Position numbers and translations under genes: made by a program. A stretch of DNA of 20,227 nucleotides, from positions 1 to 20,227 of the forward strand of contig CAZWCZ010000033.1 of assembly GCA_964632165.1 (NCBI GenBank), given 5' to 3'. Positions 1 to 8,481 of this stretch are shown piece after piece (the first letter of the stretch is position 1; each line of letters starts with the position of its first letter). Source of the DNA: SIG299 sp964632165. GTDB taxonomy: Bacteria > Bacillota > Clostridia > Lachnospirales > Lachnospiraceae. The notes below the pieces were generated by a model. The model saw nothing but the letters and a program-made list of their open reading frames with translations, was not told where the DNA came from and did no database searches.

Positions 1-28
1 CAAACTATTATAGCACATATTTTTCATG

Positions 29-57
29 TTGAACAATCCCGAAAGCAGTGTTATACT
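29..57 (+). promoter_or_regulatory. Promoter of mscL-GH36 unit
   Basis: A -35 box TTGAAC (29-34) and a -10 box TATACT (52-57) are separated by 17 bases. They match the sigma-A consensus at 4 of 6 and 5 of 6 positions. Transcription would begin near position 64, leaving a leader of about 30 bases with the ribosome binding site AAGGAGG at 76-82. Seen in sequence; activity is inferred. Confidence 0.65.
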
Positions 58-92
58 TTTTTTAGAAAATTTTATAAGGAGGTTTTCCTAAC

Positions 93-578
93 ATGAAGAA
101 AATGTGGAAAGAATTTAAAACATTTGCCATCAAAGGGAATATGATCGATCTGGCAGTCGGCATGATCATCGGTACTTCCTTTAACAAGATCGTTTCTTCT
201 TTAGTAAACGATATGATCATGCCTCTGCTCGGTATTTTTACCGGTAAGATTGATTTTGCAAAGCTGTATGTTCCGTTGGACGGCAACACCTATGCCACAC
301 TTGCGGATGCAGAAGCAGCAGGCGCTGCATGTTTCAAATACGGTTCTTTCTTTGCGGGTCTTCTTGATTTTCTGATCATGGCATTCATTGTCTTCCTCTT
401 TGTCCGCCTCATTAACAGGCTCCGCGAAGCAGGAAAAGAATTTGAAAGGCGTGAAGAAGCTCCGGCCGCTCCTCCGGTCCCTGAAGCTCCTACCACAAAG
501 ATTTGTCCGTTCTGCAAGTCAGAGATCAGCATCGGTGCCATTCGCTGTCCACACTGTACTTCCGAACTGGAAAAATAA
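93..578 (+). CDS. mscL: Large-conductance mechanosensitive channel MscL with C-terminal zinc ribbon
   Basis: This is a 161-residue pore-forming membrane protein that opens under high membrane tension and releases solutes during hypo-osmotic shock. The N-terminal amphipathic segment (WKEFKTFAIKGN), the first pore helix with GMIIGTSFNKIVSSLVND (residues 23-40) and the second helix (about 88-107) are typical MscL. The usual C-terminal helical bundle is replaced by a proline/alanine linker (about 122-133) and a CxxC-x10-CxxC zinc ribbon (C138, C141, C152, C155). The family is usually 130-150 residues. The ATG at 93 is fixed by AAGGAGG eleven bases upstream. It is first in a two-gene unit with the GH36 gene. 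The channel identity is secure; the role of the zinc ribbon is unknown. Confidence 0.95.
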   Translation: MKKMWKEFKTFAIKGNMIDLAVGMIIGTSFNKIVSSLVNDMIMPLLGIFTGKIDFAKLYVPLDGNTYATLADAEAAGAACFKYGSFFAGLLDFLIMAFIVFLFVRLINRLREAGKEFERREEAPAAPPVPEAPTTKICPFCKSEISIGAIRCPHCTSELEK

Positions 579-607
579 ATACTACACACAAAAGGAGAAC
601 TACTCAA

Positions 608-2707
608 ATGGCAATTGAACCATTATCCCGTATTCAGGTCGGAGACATGATTCTTCGCTATGAACTGGAAAAAGACAACAACAAAGCCGGATTTTCCATC
701 ATTCCGGCAGGATTAAACATTTCGGATGATGTCAGAAAACTTTGCAGGGTCAATTCCCTCGTACAGGTAAAATTAGTCGGCGATATGCATCCGAATTCCT
801 ACGCTATGGGTTCCTCCATGCGCGACAGCGGTTCCAGCAACGCTCTTGACTACAAATCACAGGAGATCGTAAACGGTGAACATTCCACACAGGTCATAAC
901 AACCCTGGAAGATGCCAGAGGCTATACCGCAAAGCATATTGTAACCTATTACGAAGGTGATCTGAGTTTTGAGCTCCGTACCGAATATACCAACCACTCT
1001 GATGCCCCGATCACATTAGAGATGCTGACCAGTTTTGAACTTGGAAACATCACACCTTTTATCGAAGGAGACGCTCCTGACAGCCTTTTGGTGCATCGTC
1101 TGCGCAGCAAATGGAGCCACGAGGGAAGACTTCACACCGAAACCGTAGAAGATCTCCAGTTAGAACCTTCCTGGTCTACCTGGTCGGTAAGTTCCGAGCG
1201 TTTTGGACAGGTTGGTTCCATGCCTGTGAAAAAGTTTTTCCCATTCGTCGGTATCGAAGACAAGGTCAACCATGTTCTCTGGGGTGCACAGCTTGCACAT
1301 GAGGCTTCCTGGCAGATGGAAATTTACCGTCGCGATGACGGGCTGCATATTTCCGGTGGTCTTGCTGACCGTGAATTCGGTCACTGGATGAAGACTCTTG
1401 CTCCGGGTGAAACTTTTGTCACTCCGACCGCCATCCTTACTACCTGTACCGGTGATATTGAAGTATTGACACAGCGTCTGACACAGGCAGGAGAAAAGTA
1501 TCTGGAAGATGCTCCGGAATCCGAGCAGTCCCTGCCTATCATCTTCAACGAATACTGCACCACCTGGGGATGTCCGTCTCACGAAAACATTTCCGGCATC
1601 GTAAATGCCATTAAAGATAAAGGATTTTCTTACTTTGTCATCGACTGCGGTTGGTTTAAAGAAGACGGTATTCCATGGGATATCAGCATGGGCGATTACA
1701 ATATCTCCCCTACCTTATTTCCGGAAGGTCTCGATAAAACCGTATCCCTGATCAAGGAAAACGGTATGAAGCCGGGCATCTGGTTTGAAATCGACAATAT
1801 CGGAAGTGCTGCCAAAGCATTCCATAATACAGAACATCAGTTGAAACGTGACGGTTATCCTATCACTACCTACAGCCGCCGTTTCTGGGATATGAATGAC
1901 CCTTGGGTAGAAGATTATCTGACGGAAAAAGTAATCGGAACCTTAAACAAATACGGCTTTGAATACATGAAGATGGATTACAATGACACGATCGGTCTCG
2001 GAAGTGATGATCCTGATTCTCTCGGCGAAGGTCTCCGTAAAAACATGGAAGCCTCCGTTGCTTTTGTAAAGAAAGTAGCAAAGGAAGTCCCGGGAATCGT
2101 TCTTGAAAACTGCTCCTCCGGCGGCCATAAATTAGAGCCTCTGATGATGGGACTCTGCTCCATGGCATCCTTCTCCGATGCGCATGAGTGCCCTGAAATT
2201 CCGATCATCGCAGCAAATCTGCACCGTGCGATCCTGCCAAGGCAGAGTCAGATTTGGGCAGTGATCCGCAAACACGATTCTTTAAAGAGAATTGCTTATT
2301 CCGTTGCAAATACTTTTCTCGGAAGAATGTGTCTCTCCGGTGATGTTACCAATCTGTCAGAGGAACAATGGAATGTCATTGACAACGGTATTGCATTTTA
2401 TAAGGAAATTGCCCCTATCATCAAGAAAGGATTCACTTACCGCTTTGGTTCCCATATTACCAGCGAACGTCACCCTCACGGTTGGCAGGGTGTTGTCCGC
2501 GTCGGAGAAAACGGAAAAGCCTACGCTCTGGTACATACGTTCCTCGGAGAGATGCCGGAATACATGGATATCCCTCTTCCGGAAGGCTGTCCTTCTACGA
2601 TCGTAAAGAAATATTCCGACGACGATTTCGCCGTTTCCGTAGAAAATGGTGTCCTGCGCTTTAAGACACAGGAAAACTGGAAGGCAATGGCAGTAGAACT
2701 GGCATAA
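608..2707 (+). CDS. GH36-family glycoside hydrolase (alpha-galactosidase-like, divergent active site)
   Basis: A 699-residue, apparently cytoplasmic enzyme (no signal peptide) of the GH36/melibiase clan, which hydrolyses alpha-galactosides such as raffinose or melibiose. It has an N-terminal beta-sandwich (about 1-290), a TIM barrel (about 300-600) and a C-terminal beta domain. The nucleophile candidate is D457 in YMKMDYND. The acid/base candidate is D524 in SFSDAHE. The segment ENCSSGG is family-typical, but the next residues are HKLEP rather than the usual GRFDP, so the substrate may differ. The ATG at 608 has AAGGAGA at 592-598. An in-frame upstream ATG at 503 lies inside mscL and lacks a good site. 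It lies 29 bases after mscL and is probably co-transcribed. No sugar transporter is adjacent. Confidence 0.88.
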   Translation: MAIEPLSRIQVGDMILRYELEKDNNKAGFSIIPAGLNISDDVRKLCRVNSLVQVKLVGDMHPNSYAMGSSMRDSGSSNALDYKSQEIVNGEHSTQVITTLEDARGYTAKHIVTYYEGDLSFELRTEYTNHSDAPITLEMLTSFELGNITPFIEGDAPDSLLVHRLRSKWSHEGRLHTETVEDLQLEPSWSTWSVSSERFGQVGSMPVKKFFPFVGIEDKVNHVLWGAQLAHEASWQMEIYRRDDGLHISGGLADREFGHWMKTLAPGETFVTPTAILTTCTGDIEVLTQRLTQAGEKYLEDAPESEQSLPIIFNEYCTTWGCPSHENISGIVNAIKDKGFSYFVIDCGWFKEDGIPWDISMGDYNISPTLFPEGLDKTVSLIKENGMKPGIWFEIDNIGSAAKAFHNTEHQLKRDGYPITTYSRRFWDMNDPWVEDYLTEKVIGTLNKYGFEYMKMDYNDTIGLGSDDPDSLGEGLRKNMEASVAFVKKVAKEVPGIVLENCSSGGHKLEPLMMGLCSMASFSDAHECPEIPIIAANLHRAILPRQSQIWAVIRKHDSLKRIAYSVANTFLGRMCLSGDVTNLSEEQWNVIDNGIAFYKEIAPIIKKGFTYRFGSHITSERHPHGWQGVVRVGENGKAYALVHTFLGEMPEYMDIPLPEGCPSTIVKKYSDDDFAVSVENGVLRFKTQENWKAMAVELA

Positions 2708-2734
2708 ATAACTTCTTTATCAATATCTCCTATA

Positions 2735-2786
2735 AACAAAGAAAGAGCCTGCACCGTAAATTGAAGTGCAGGCTTCTTTCTTTGTT
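2735..2786. terminator. Bidirectional intrinsic terminator between GH36 gene and gdhA
   Basis: A long inverted repeat has arms at 2735-2754 and 2766-2786 with an 11-base loop. The GC core AGCCTGCAC/GTGCAGGCT is flanked by an A-rich left side and a T-rich right side. One unpaired T lies in the right arm. It sits between convergent genes and can terminate in both directions. Confidence 0.88.
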
Positions 2787-2799
2787 CCTCATTTCTTAT

Positions 2800-4158
2800 T
2801 TATACAATGCCTTGTGCCTGCATTGCTTCTACTACTTTTTCAAACCCCGCAATGTTGGCACCCGCAACATAATCTCCTTCTTTTCCGTACTTTTTTGCCG
2901 CCAAATCAAGATTATGGAAAATATTTACCATAATCGTATGAAGCTTTGCATCTACTTCCTCAAAGCTCCAGGAAAGACGTTCACTATTCTGACTCATCTC
3001 TAATGCTGATGTTGCCACACCTCCTGCATTGGCAGCTTTCCCCGGTGCGAACAAAACACCATGTTCCTGCAGATACTTTGTCGCTTCCAGTGTAGTCGGC
3101 ATATTGGCACCTTCTGCCACTGCAATGCATCCGTTAGCTACCAGACTCTTCGCATCCTCCAGCAGCAGTTCATTCTGCGTCGCGCACGGGAGGGCAATAT
3201 CCGCTTTTACCGACCATACTCCGGTTCCTTTTCCGTCGTCAGACGTTCTTCCGTCATGATATTCCGCATGAGGCCTGTAATTTTTATACTCCGTAAGTCT
3301 TGCTCTTCTGCCTTCTTTGATCTCCTTTAATGCCACAAGATCAATTCCCTCCGGATCATAGATCCACCCGGTAGAATCAGAAACAGTTACCACCTTTGCT
3401 CCAAGTTCCGTTGCTTTCTGCACAGCATAGATCGCTACATTTCCAGAGCCGGAAACAGCCACTGTTTTTCCTTTTAACAGAATCCCATTACACTTTAACA
3501 TTTCTTCCGTCAGATACAGAAGTCCAAAGCCGGTTGCTTCCTTTCTTGCGAGAGAACCTCCGTAGCTCAATCCTTTTCCTGTCAGAACTCCTTCATAAAC
3601 ATTACGTATGCGCTTGTACTGACCATACATATAACCGATTTCCCGTGCCCCCGTGCCGATATCTCCGGCCGGAACATCCGTATCTGCACCAACGTGCCGA
3701 CAAAGCTCTGTCATAAAGCTCTGGCAGAATGCCATGATCTCACGGTCAGATTTTCCCTTTGGATCAAAATCCGATCCTCCCTTACCTCCGCCAATCGGCA
3801 GTCCTGTAAGGGAATTTTTAAATATCTGTTCAAATCCCAGAAATTTGATGATCCCAAGATTTACGGAAGGGTGCAGACGAATGCCTCCTTTGTACGGTCC
3901 GATCGCCGAATTAAACTGTACGCGATATCCTCGGTTTACCTGTACCTGTCCTTTATCGTCCACCCAGGGAATGCGAAACAGGATCGTTCGTTCCGGTTCC
4001 GTAATACGTTCCAGTACTGCATCTTTTCTATAAGCTTCTTCATTTGCCTCGATTACCGGTCTGAGAGAATTAAGCACTTCTCCTACCGCCTGCAAAAACT
4101 CAGGTTCGGAAGCGTTCTTTTTCTGAACCAGTTCAAGTACTTCATCTACATATGACAT
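2800..4158 (-). CDS. gdhA: NADP-type glutamate dehydrogenase
   Basis: A 452-residue cytosolic enzyme that converts 2-oxoglutarate and ammonia to glutamate, usually with NADPH, as a hexamer. The length fits the family I hexameric type (about 450). The active-site segment PIGGGKGGSD contains the catalytic lysine K126. The coenzyme domain has the Rossmann motif SGSGNVA. The C-terminal NAGGVATSALEMSQN is also family-typical. The ATG at 4158 was chosen because AGGGAGGA (4166-4173) precedes it. The reading frame continues upstream to 4263, but that part overlaps the promoter and is not protein-like. It is a single-gene unit with a leader of about 70 bases, facing the GH36 gene across a shared terminator. 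NADP preference is inferred from the subfamily, not from a decisive residue. Confidence 0.96.
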   Translation of the reverse strand: MSYVDEVLELVQKKNASEPEFLQAVGEVLNSLRPVIEANEEAYRKDAVLERITEPERTILFRIPWVDDKGQVQVNRGYRVQFNSAIGPYKGGIRLHPSVNLGIIKFLGFEQIFKNSLTGLPIGGGKGGSDFDPKGKSDREIMAFCQSFMTELCRHVGADTDVPAGDIGTGAREIGYMYGQYKRIRNVYEGVLTGKGLSYGGSLARKEATGFGLLYLTEEMLKCNGILLKGKTVAVSGSGNVAIYAVQKATELGAKVVTVSDSTGWIYDPEGIDLVALKEIKEGRRARLTEYKNYRPHAEYHDGRTSDDGKGTGVWSVKADIALPCATQNELLLEDAKSLVANGCIAVAEGANMPTTLEATKYLQEHGVLFAPGKAANAGGVATSALEMSQNSERLSWSFEEVDAKLHTIMVNIFHNLDLAAKKYGKEGDYVAGANIAGFEKVVEAMQAQGIV

Positions 4159-4234
4159 CGAAATATCCTCCCTGTTTTTGATTCTGTCAGGTCTGCCAAG
4201 ATCCTGTTCCGTCTGCAGACTTCTATAATGCTTT

Positions 4235-4263
4235 ATTATATTAGCCGGATAAAGCTTTTGCAA
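4235..4263 (-). promoter_or_regulatory. gdhA promoter
   Basis: Read on the minus strand, TTGCAA (4258-4263) and a perfect TATAAT (4235-4240) are 17 bases apart. Transcription would begin near 4228, about 70 bases before the gdhA ATG. The overlap with the longer reading frame supports the internal ATG as the true start. Confidence 0.65.
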
Positions 4264-4299
4264 GGGATTTTTTAACCAGGCTGCCTTTTCCTGTCATTT

Positions 4300-4968
4300 T
4301 CACTCGAAATTCAACAGCTCCGCATAGGATTCCCCTTGCTCTTCCACATAGTACTTCTGCAGCAGTCGGACACTGATCTCCTGCTGTTTTTTCAACACGT
4401 ACTCTTCTGCATCCTCTGATGCCATTTCTTCCGGAATCTCTATCTGTTCCCGCTCCTTTTGTGCTGCATCCAATATGACTTTCCATTTTAGGACAAACTG
4501 CTCATATTTTTTTATATCCGGTTCTCCTAACCACTTTTCTATCTTTATTTTGCTCCTGTTCTCTTTTTTACATTCGCCGGTCATCAATACATAGGAAAAC
4601 CCATCGTCATGATAATATCTTCCAAGTGGGAATAAACGGCAGATACCGGGACGGAATGCATAAATGCCGCATCGCCCTTCCTGATTCAAAAAAGGGCATA
4701 TTCCTGTTTCATTTTCCATATTCAGACTTGGCAGGATCAGTCCATCCGTTACAGACAGCATCACTTCATTTCCTATCATCTGCGAAAATGTTTTTCCAAT
4801 CCCCCTGCTCAGGCGCTGTATATCATAAGGATCCAATACAACAGAATTCCCCATTCCCCGGCAGCACGCAGAACAGCCTTCACAATCCTTGCATCCAAGC
4901 TTTGCCATATCACTGCTGCGGTACAGTTTTCCATCCGTCAGGCTCTGTAAATCTCCCTCTCTTTTCAT
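4300..4968 (-). CDS. YkgJ-family cysteine-cluster protein
   Basis: A 222-residue soluble protein of the YkgJ/CxxCxxCC family (Pfam PF03692), which is thought to bind zinc or an iron-sulfur cluster; its biochemical role is not established. The N-terminal cluster is C26, C29, C32, C35, C36 in CKDCEGCSACC. A second group is C91, C100 and C110 in the region CPFL...GRCGIYAFRPGICRLFPLG. The C-terminal 80 residues are charged and helical and may be lineage-specific. The ATG at 4968 has GGAGGG just upstream. It has its own promoter candidate at 5007-5036 and is read divergently from the lipid kinase. Family membership is firm; function is unknown. Confidence 0.85.
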   Translation of the reverse strand: MKREGDLQSLTDGKLYRSSDMAKLGCKDCEGCSACCRGMGNSVVLDPYDIQRLSRGIGKTFSQMIGNEVMLSVTDGLILPSLNMENETGICPFLNQEGRCGIYAFRPGICRLFPLGRYYHDDGFSYVLMTGECKKENRSKIKIEKWLGEPDIKKYEQFVLKWKVILDAAQKEREQIEIPEEMASEDAEEYVLKKQQEISVRLLQKYYVEEQGESYAELLNFE

Positions 4969-5006
4969 TCTTTCCCTCCGTATCTTCCTCTCTGCTTATC
5001 CATGTC

Positions 5007-5036
5007 AGTATATCACAAAAGCAGAAACAATTACAA
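5007..5036 (-). promoter_or_regulatory. Promoter of YkgJ-family gene
   Basis: On the minus strand TTGTAA (5031-5036) is followed after 18 bases by TATACT (5007-5012). This places the start of transcription about 30 bases before the ATG at 4968. The rest of the intergenic gap 4969-5204 holds only this and a weaker divergent candidate. Confidence 0.5.
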
Positions 5037-5107
5037 TGTTTCAGACCTCATTGTTACAGGACTTTACCTTTTTTGCATAACCTGCAGGGCAGCCCGCCTT
5101 TCAAGGA

Positions 5108-5136
5108 TTGACAACTTTCCCATCCGATGGTATCGT
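5108..5136 (+). promoter_or_regulatory. Candidate promoter of the lipid kinase gene
   Basis: A perfect -35 box TTGACA (5108-5113) is followed after 17 bases by TATCGT (5131-5136), which matches the -10 consensus at only 4 of 6 positions. The leader would be about 65 bases. The -35 box is convincing; the -10 box is not. Confidence 0.4.
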
Positions 5137-5204
5137 AATACTGTTAGAAATATTTTGTCAACCAAAGATATTTTATGTCGATAAACCATTTTCAGGAGAT
5201 TCTC

Positions 5205-6131
5205 ATGTTATATTTTTTTATCAACCCAGCGTCCCGTTCCGGCAAAGGTGCAAGAAAGTGGGAACAGGTCAAAGCATTTTTGGAATGCAAAAAGATTCCG
5301 TATGAAGCACATTTTTTACAGGCGAGGGTATCTCCCCGTCCGATCATGGAAGAAATCTTTGCAAAGGAAGGAAACAATCCTGTTTCTATCGTTTTGATCG
5401 GTGGTGACGGCACAGTAAATCAGTGTCTGAACGGCATTCCTGATTTTGACCGCCTGCTCCTTAGCATTCTGCCGACCGGTTCCGGCAATGATTTCTGCCG
5501 GAACAAGGCAATTCCTTCATCTTTGGAAGAACAGCTTGATCACATCATCCATCAGACAAATCGTCTGGAGATCGATCTCGGTCAGATTACCTGTTCCGGT
5601 ACTTTCCCGTCCGAAAACAGATATTTCCTTGTCAGTACCGGACTTGGCTATGATGCCGAGATCTGCCATAAGGCCAATTTGTCAAAGCTGAAAAAGATCC
5701 TTAATAAAGTCCGTCTCGGAAAACTTGTTTATCTTACCATTGGGATCCAGAGCATTTTTAGTGCTCATCTGTCAGACATGGACGTTACCATTGACGGGAC
5801 TACCACTCATTACGGCAACGTTTTTTTTGTCTGTGCCATGAACCAACCTTATGAAGGCGGTGGTGTTGCCATGGCTCCGGCTGCCTCCGACACCGACGGA
5901 CAGCTTGACTTTCTGATCGTACACACCATCAGTAAATTTCAGGCACTTTGTACCATTCCTCTCCTTTATATCAAAAAGCACATCGGCAGACCCGGTGTTA
6001 CGTTAATAAGTGGAAAAGAGCTCAGCCTTTCCTCTTCTAACCAAAGGGTCGTTCATACCGATGGCGAATGTGAAACCGGATGTCAACAGCTCCATGCCGC
6101 TTTGGCAGGAAAAATACAACTGATCTATTAA
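5205..6131 (+). CDS. Diacylglycerol/sphingosine-type lipid kinase (YegS/DgkB-like)
   Basis: A 308-residue DAGK-catalytic-domain protein that phosphorylates a lipid alcohol such as diacylglycerol at the inner membrane face using ATP. The glycine-rich nucleotide-binding and catalytic motifs are present in order: NPASRSGKG (7-15), GGDGTVNQ (66-73), GSGNDFCR (92-99), STGLGYDAE and the late acidic DGECE. The length matches the family (about 290-310). The ATG at 5205 is preceded by AGGAGA (5194-5199). An ATG at 5175 in frame lacks a site. It stands alone and ends in a bidirectional hairpin. The in vivo lipid cannot be told from the sequence. Confidence 0.9.
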   Translation: MLYFFINPASRSGKGARKWEQVKAFLECKKIPYEAHFLQARVSPRPIMEEIFAKEGNNPVSIVLIGGDGTVNQCLNGIPDFDRLLLSILPTGSGNDFCRNKAIPSSLEEQLDHIIHQTNRLEIDLGQITCSGTFPSENRYFLVSTGLGYDAEICHKANLSKLKKILNKVRLGKLVYLTIGIQSIFSAHLSDMDVTIDGTTTHYGNVFFVCAMNQPYEGGGVAMAPAASDTDGQLDFLIVHTISKFQALCTIPLLYIKKHIGRPGVTLISGKELSLSSSNQRVVHTDGECETGCQQLHAALAGKIQLIY

Positions 6132-6175
6132 AGAAGTACCTCTCACGCTTGAACGTGGGAGGTACTCCTTTTTCC
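6130..6175. terminator. Bidirectional intrinsic terminator
   Basis: Arms AGTACCTCTCACG (6135-6147) and CGTGGGAGGTACT (6154-6166) pair over 13 positions, with one G-U pair in the plus-strand transcript. The T-rich tract CCTTTTTCC follows on the plus strand. The opposite strand has a weaker TCTTTAAT. It lies between the convergent lipid kinase and GH31 genes. Confidence 0.85.
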
Positions 6176-6185
6176 TATCCTCTTT

Positions 6186-8462
6186 TTACAATTCTATCTC
6201 CATTTCCTCATGGAACACCAGCCCGCGGGCACGCTCACCACAACGCACTACAAGTTTGCGGTACGTAGACGGATATCCTGCATGTATTTTCTGTATCTGC
6301 AGATGATTTGCCGTCCGCATGAAACGATATTCATTATAAACGCCCTTTTCGTAATCCAAAGTTTCTCCGTCATCTTCATAATGCACATATTCTGCTTCTT
6401 CTGCTCCCGGTGCCAGATACAAATGAAGATTTGTGATTTCCTTTTTATTAATATGCAGCAGATTCGAAAACATCGGTATCATCGCCCCGGCTTTTATGAA
6501 CAGTCCGGTTTCGGAAAGTGCCATTTTTACCAGATATTCTTTTCCACCTTCAAAAATTTCATTGGTAAAGTAATTTACCCACTTCCCCTCCGGAAGATAA
6601 ACAACGCGGGAACGTTCTCCCTGATGAAGGATTGGAGCATACAACACCGACGGTCCTACCATAACTTCATCATTTCTCTCTTTTGCATTCTCGTCTGCCG
6701 GATAATCATAAAACAGCGGTCGGTACATTGGTTCTCCCTCTGTATGCGCTTTATGGAGCAGATCATACAGATAGGGCAGGAATTCATACCGCAGATTCAA
6801 ATACTTACGGTATAGTTCCACGGTCTCTTCATCAAATGACTGCGGTTCCTGATGTCTGGTATGCTTTGCTGCATGATTTCTTAAAAACGGTTGGAATACA
6901 TTGGCTTCTATCCAACGAATCAGCAATTCCTTACTGCAATCACCTGCAAATCCTCCGATATCTACTCCGTTTACCGCAAATCCGGACAGGTTCATCGTCA
7001 TAACCTGCGGAAGCGAAATCTCCAAATGACTCCAAAGCGACTGATTGTCTCCATTCCAGGATGTCGCATACGGACTGGTTGTTGCAAAAGCTGCTCTCGT
7101 GATAACAGCCGGACGCAGATTCTGATTTTTAAATGCTTGGGAAATGCATTTCGTCATTGCCTCTGCATACAGATTGTGTACCTCATCATGATAATATGCC
7201 TTATCCCCTGCCCGAAATTCCACTTCATCCGGCATCGGTTCCTCAAAAAATGCCGGTTCATTCATGTCACACCAGATTCCCGAAAACTGATATTTCTTTA
7301 AAAATTCCTCCGTTACTCCCGTCAGATAGTTTGCCGTTTCGCCACTAAAATAGTTCGGATATTTGGAATCTCCCGGCCAGACTACGTTTACATAATCTGC
7401 TCCATTCCATGTTGCAAATCCGCGATTTTTCGTCAGTTCCTCATACAGCGGATATCCTTCTTCCACTTTTACCGCCGGATCCAGAATCGGAATCACACCA
7501 ATTCCGTCTTCTGCCAGTTCTTCTGCCAACTTTTCCGCATCCGGAAGATACTGCTGAGATACTGTATATACCTTATAATGATCCATATAGTCAATATCCA
7601 TATGGATATAGTCTAACGGCATCTTTTCTTCTTTGCTGAACCTGCACAGTTCCCTCATTTCTTCCTCTCGATAAGACCATCTGGAAGCGTGGTATCCTAA
7701 GAACTTCATCGGTGGAAACAATGTTCTTCCGACCAACTCCGTATAATTTCGCGTCAATTCTGCAGGAGTGTCTCCCAGAAAAAGAAAATAATCATATTCT
7801 CCCTGTTTTGTCCCTATATACATAAAGTTCTTGCTGTACTTTCCAAGATTGATGACACACTTATAGCTGGACGGATAAAAAATTCCGTAATATGCCGTTC
7901 GGTGATGATTTACCATCAGATAATTAATGGATTTATATAAAGACTTATGCGTTTCGTTATGCTGGGTCGGGTCATCCGTATTCCACGAGATATATTCAAA
8001 ACTCCTGCGGTTTAAATGAGCGGCCTTATCTCCGAGCCCATAAATTTTATCCTTGTCATCAAAGAGACGGAATGTCATTTGCACCTTGAAATCTGCCCTT
8101 GTTTCCGCAGCCTTATGCCCTTCTGTCTTCGTCAGATCATAATCCGGCTCTCCTTCATAAATAGCAGCGTCTTTTCCTGCATATTCTTCAAAGTAAGGCT
8201 GCCCGCCGCGCATTATGCGAAGTGTCAGATCTTCGTCTGCCAGCAATTCACAACCGCCCCCTTTGATGATCAGGTTATCCCCAAGAACCATAACAGAACA
8301 TGGTACTTCTTCCCTGCGATAATTCAGTTTTACCAGTTCTTCGCTGTTTTTCTTTTCATAAATACGAAGCAGACCCCGATGTACCCATTCTATATGTTTT
8401 GTTTTCTGCCCGTTTGAAATACGGATAACATTTTCTTCCTGCTGATATGTGATCTTTGGCAT
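6186..8462 (-). CDS. GH31-family alpha-glucosidase
   Basis: A 758-residue glycoside hydrolase family 31 enzyme that releases glucose from the non-reducing end of alpha-glucosides. An N-terminal beta-sandwich (about 1-230) precedes the catalytic barrel. The nucleophile is D399 in WCDMNEPAFF and the acid/base is D472 in WNGDNQS. FLRNHAAKHTRHQEP and the C-terminal beta domains follow. The DMNE signature favours alpha-glucosidase over the alpha-xylosidase type. No signal peptide is seen, so it probably acts on imported sugars. The ATG at 8462 has GGAGG ten bases upstream. Its start lies 19 bases after the TetM-like gene, so the two are probably co-transcribed. Exact linkage preference is unknown. 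Confidence 0.93.
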   Translation of the reverse strand: MPKITYQQEENVIRISNGQKTKHIEWVHRGLLRIYEKKNSEELVKLNYRREEVPCSVMVLGDNLIIKGGGCELLADEDLTLRIMRGGQPYFEEYAGKDAAIYEGEPDYDLTKTEGHKAAETRADFKVQMTFRLFDDKDKIYGLGDKAAHLNRRSFEYISWNTDDPTQHNETHKSLYKSINYLMVNHHRTAYYGIFYPSSYKCVINLGKYSKNFMYIGTKQGEYDYFLFLGDTPAELTRNYTELVGRTLFPPMKFLGYHASRWSYREEEMRELCRFSKEEKMPLDYIHMDIDYMDHYKVYTVSQQYLPDAEKLAEELAEDGIGVIPILDPAVKVEEGYPLYEELTKNRGFATWNGADYVNVVWPGDSKYPNYFSGETANYLTGVTEEFLKKYQFSGIWCDMNEPAFFEEPMPDEVEFRAGDKAYYHDEVHNLYAEAMTKCISQAFKNQNLRPAVITRAAFATTSPYATSWNGDNQSLWSHLEISLPQVMTMNLSGFAVNGVDIGGFAGDCSKELLIRWIEANVFQPFLRNHAAKHTRHQEPQSFDEETVELYRKYLNLRYEFLPYLYDLLHKAHTEGEPMYRPLFYDYPADENAKERNDEVMVGPSVLYAPILHQGERSRVVYLPEGKWVNYFTNEIFEGGKEYLVKMALSETGLFIKAGAMIPMFSNLLHINKKEITNLHLYLAPGAEEAEYVHYEDDGETLDYEKGVYNEYRFMRTANHLQIQKIHAGYPSTYRKLVVRCGERARGLVFHEEMEIEL

Positions 8463-8481
8463 ATCTGTCCTCCTGCTCTTT

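Noticed and set aside
503..607. Longer GH36 frame starting at an ATG inside mscL
   Set aside because: The ATG at 608 has a good ribosome binding site; the extra 35 residues overlap mscL coding sequence and do not resemble the family N-terminus.
3653..4155. Open frames antisense to gdhA
   Set aside because: They mirror a clear housekeeping gene and have no ribosome binding site or protein-like composition.
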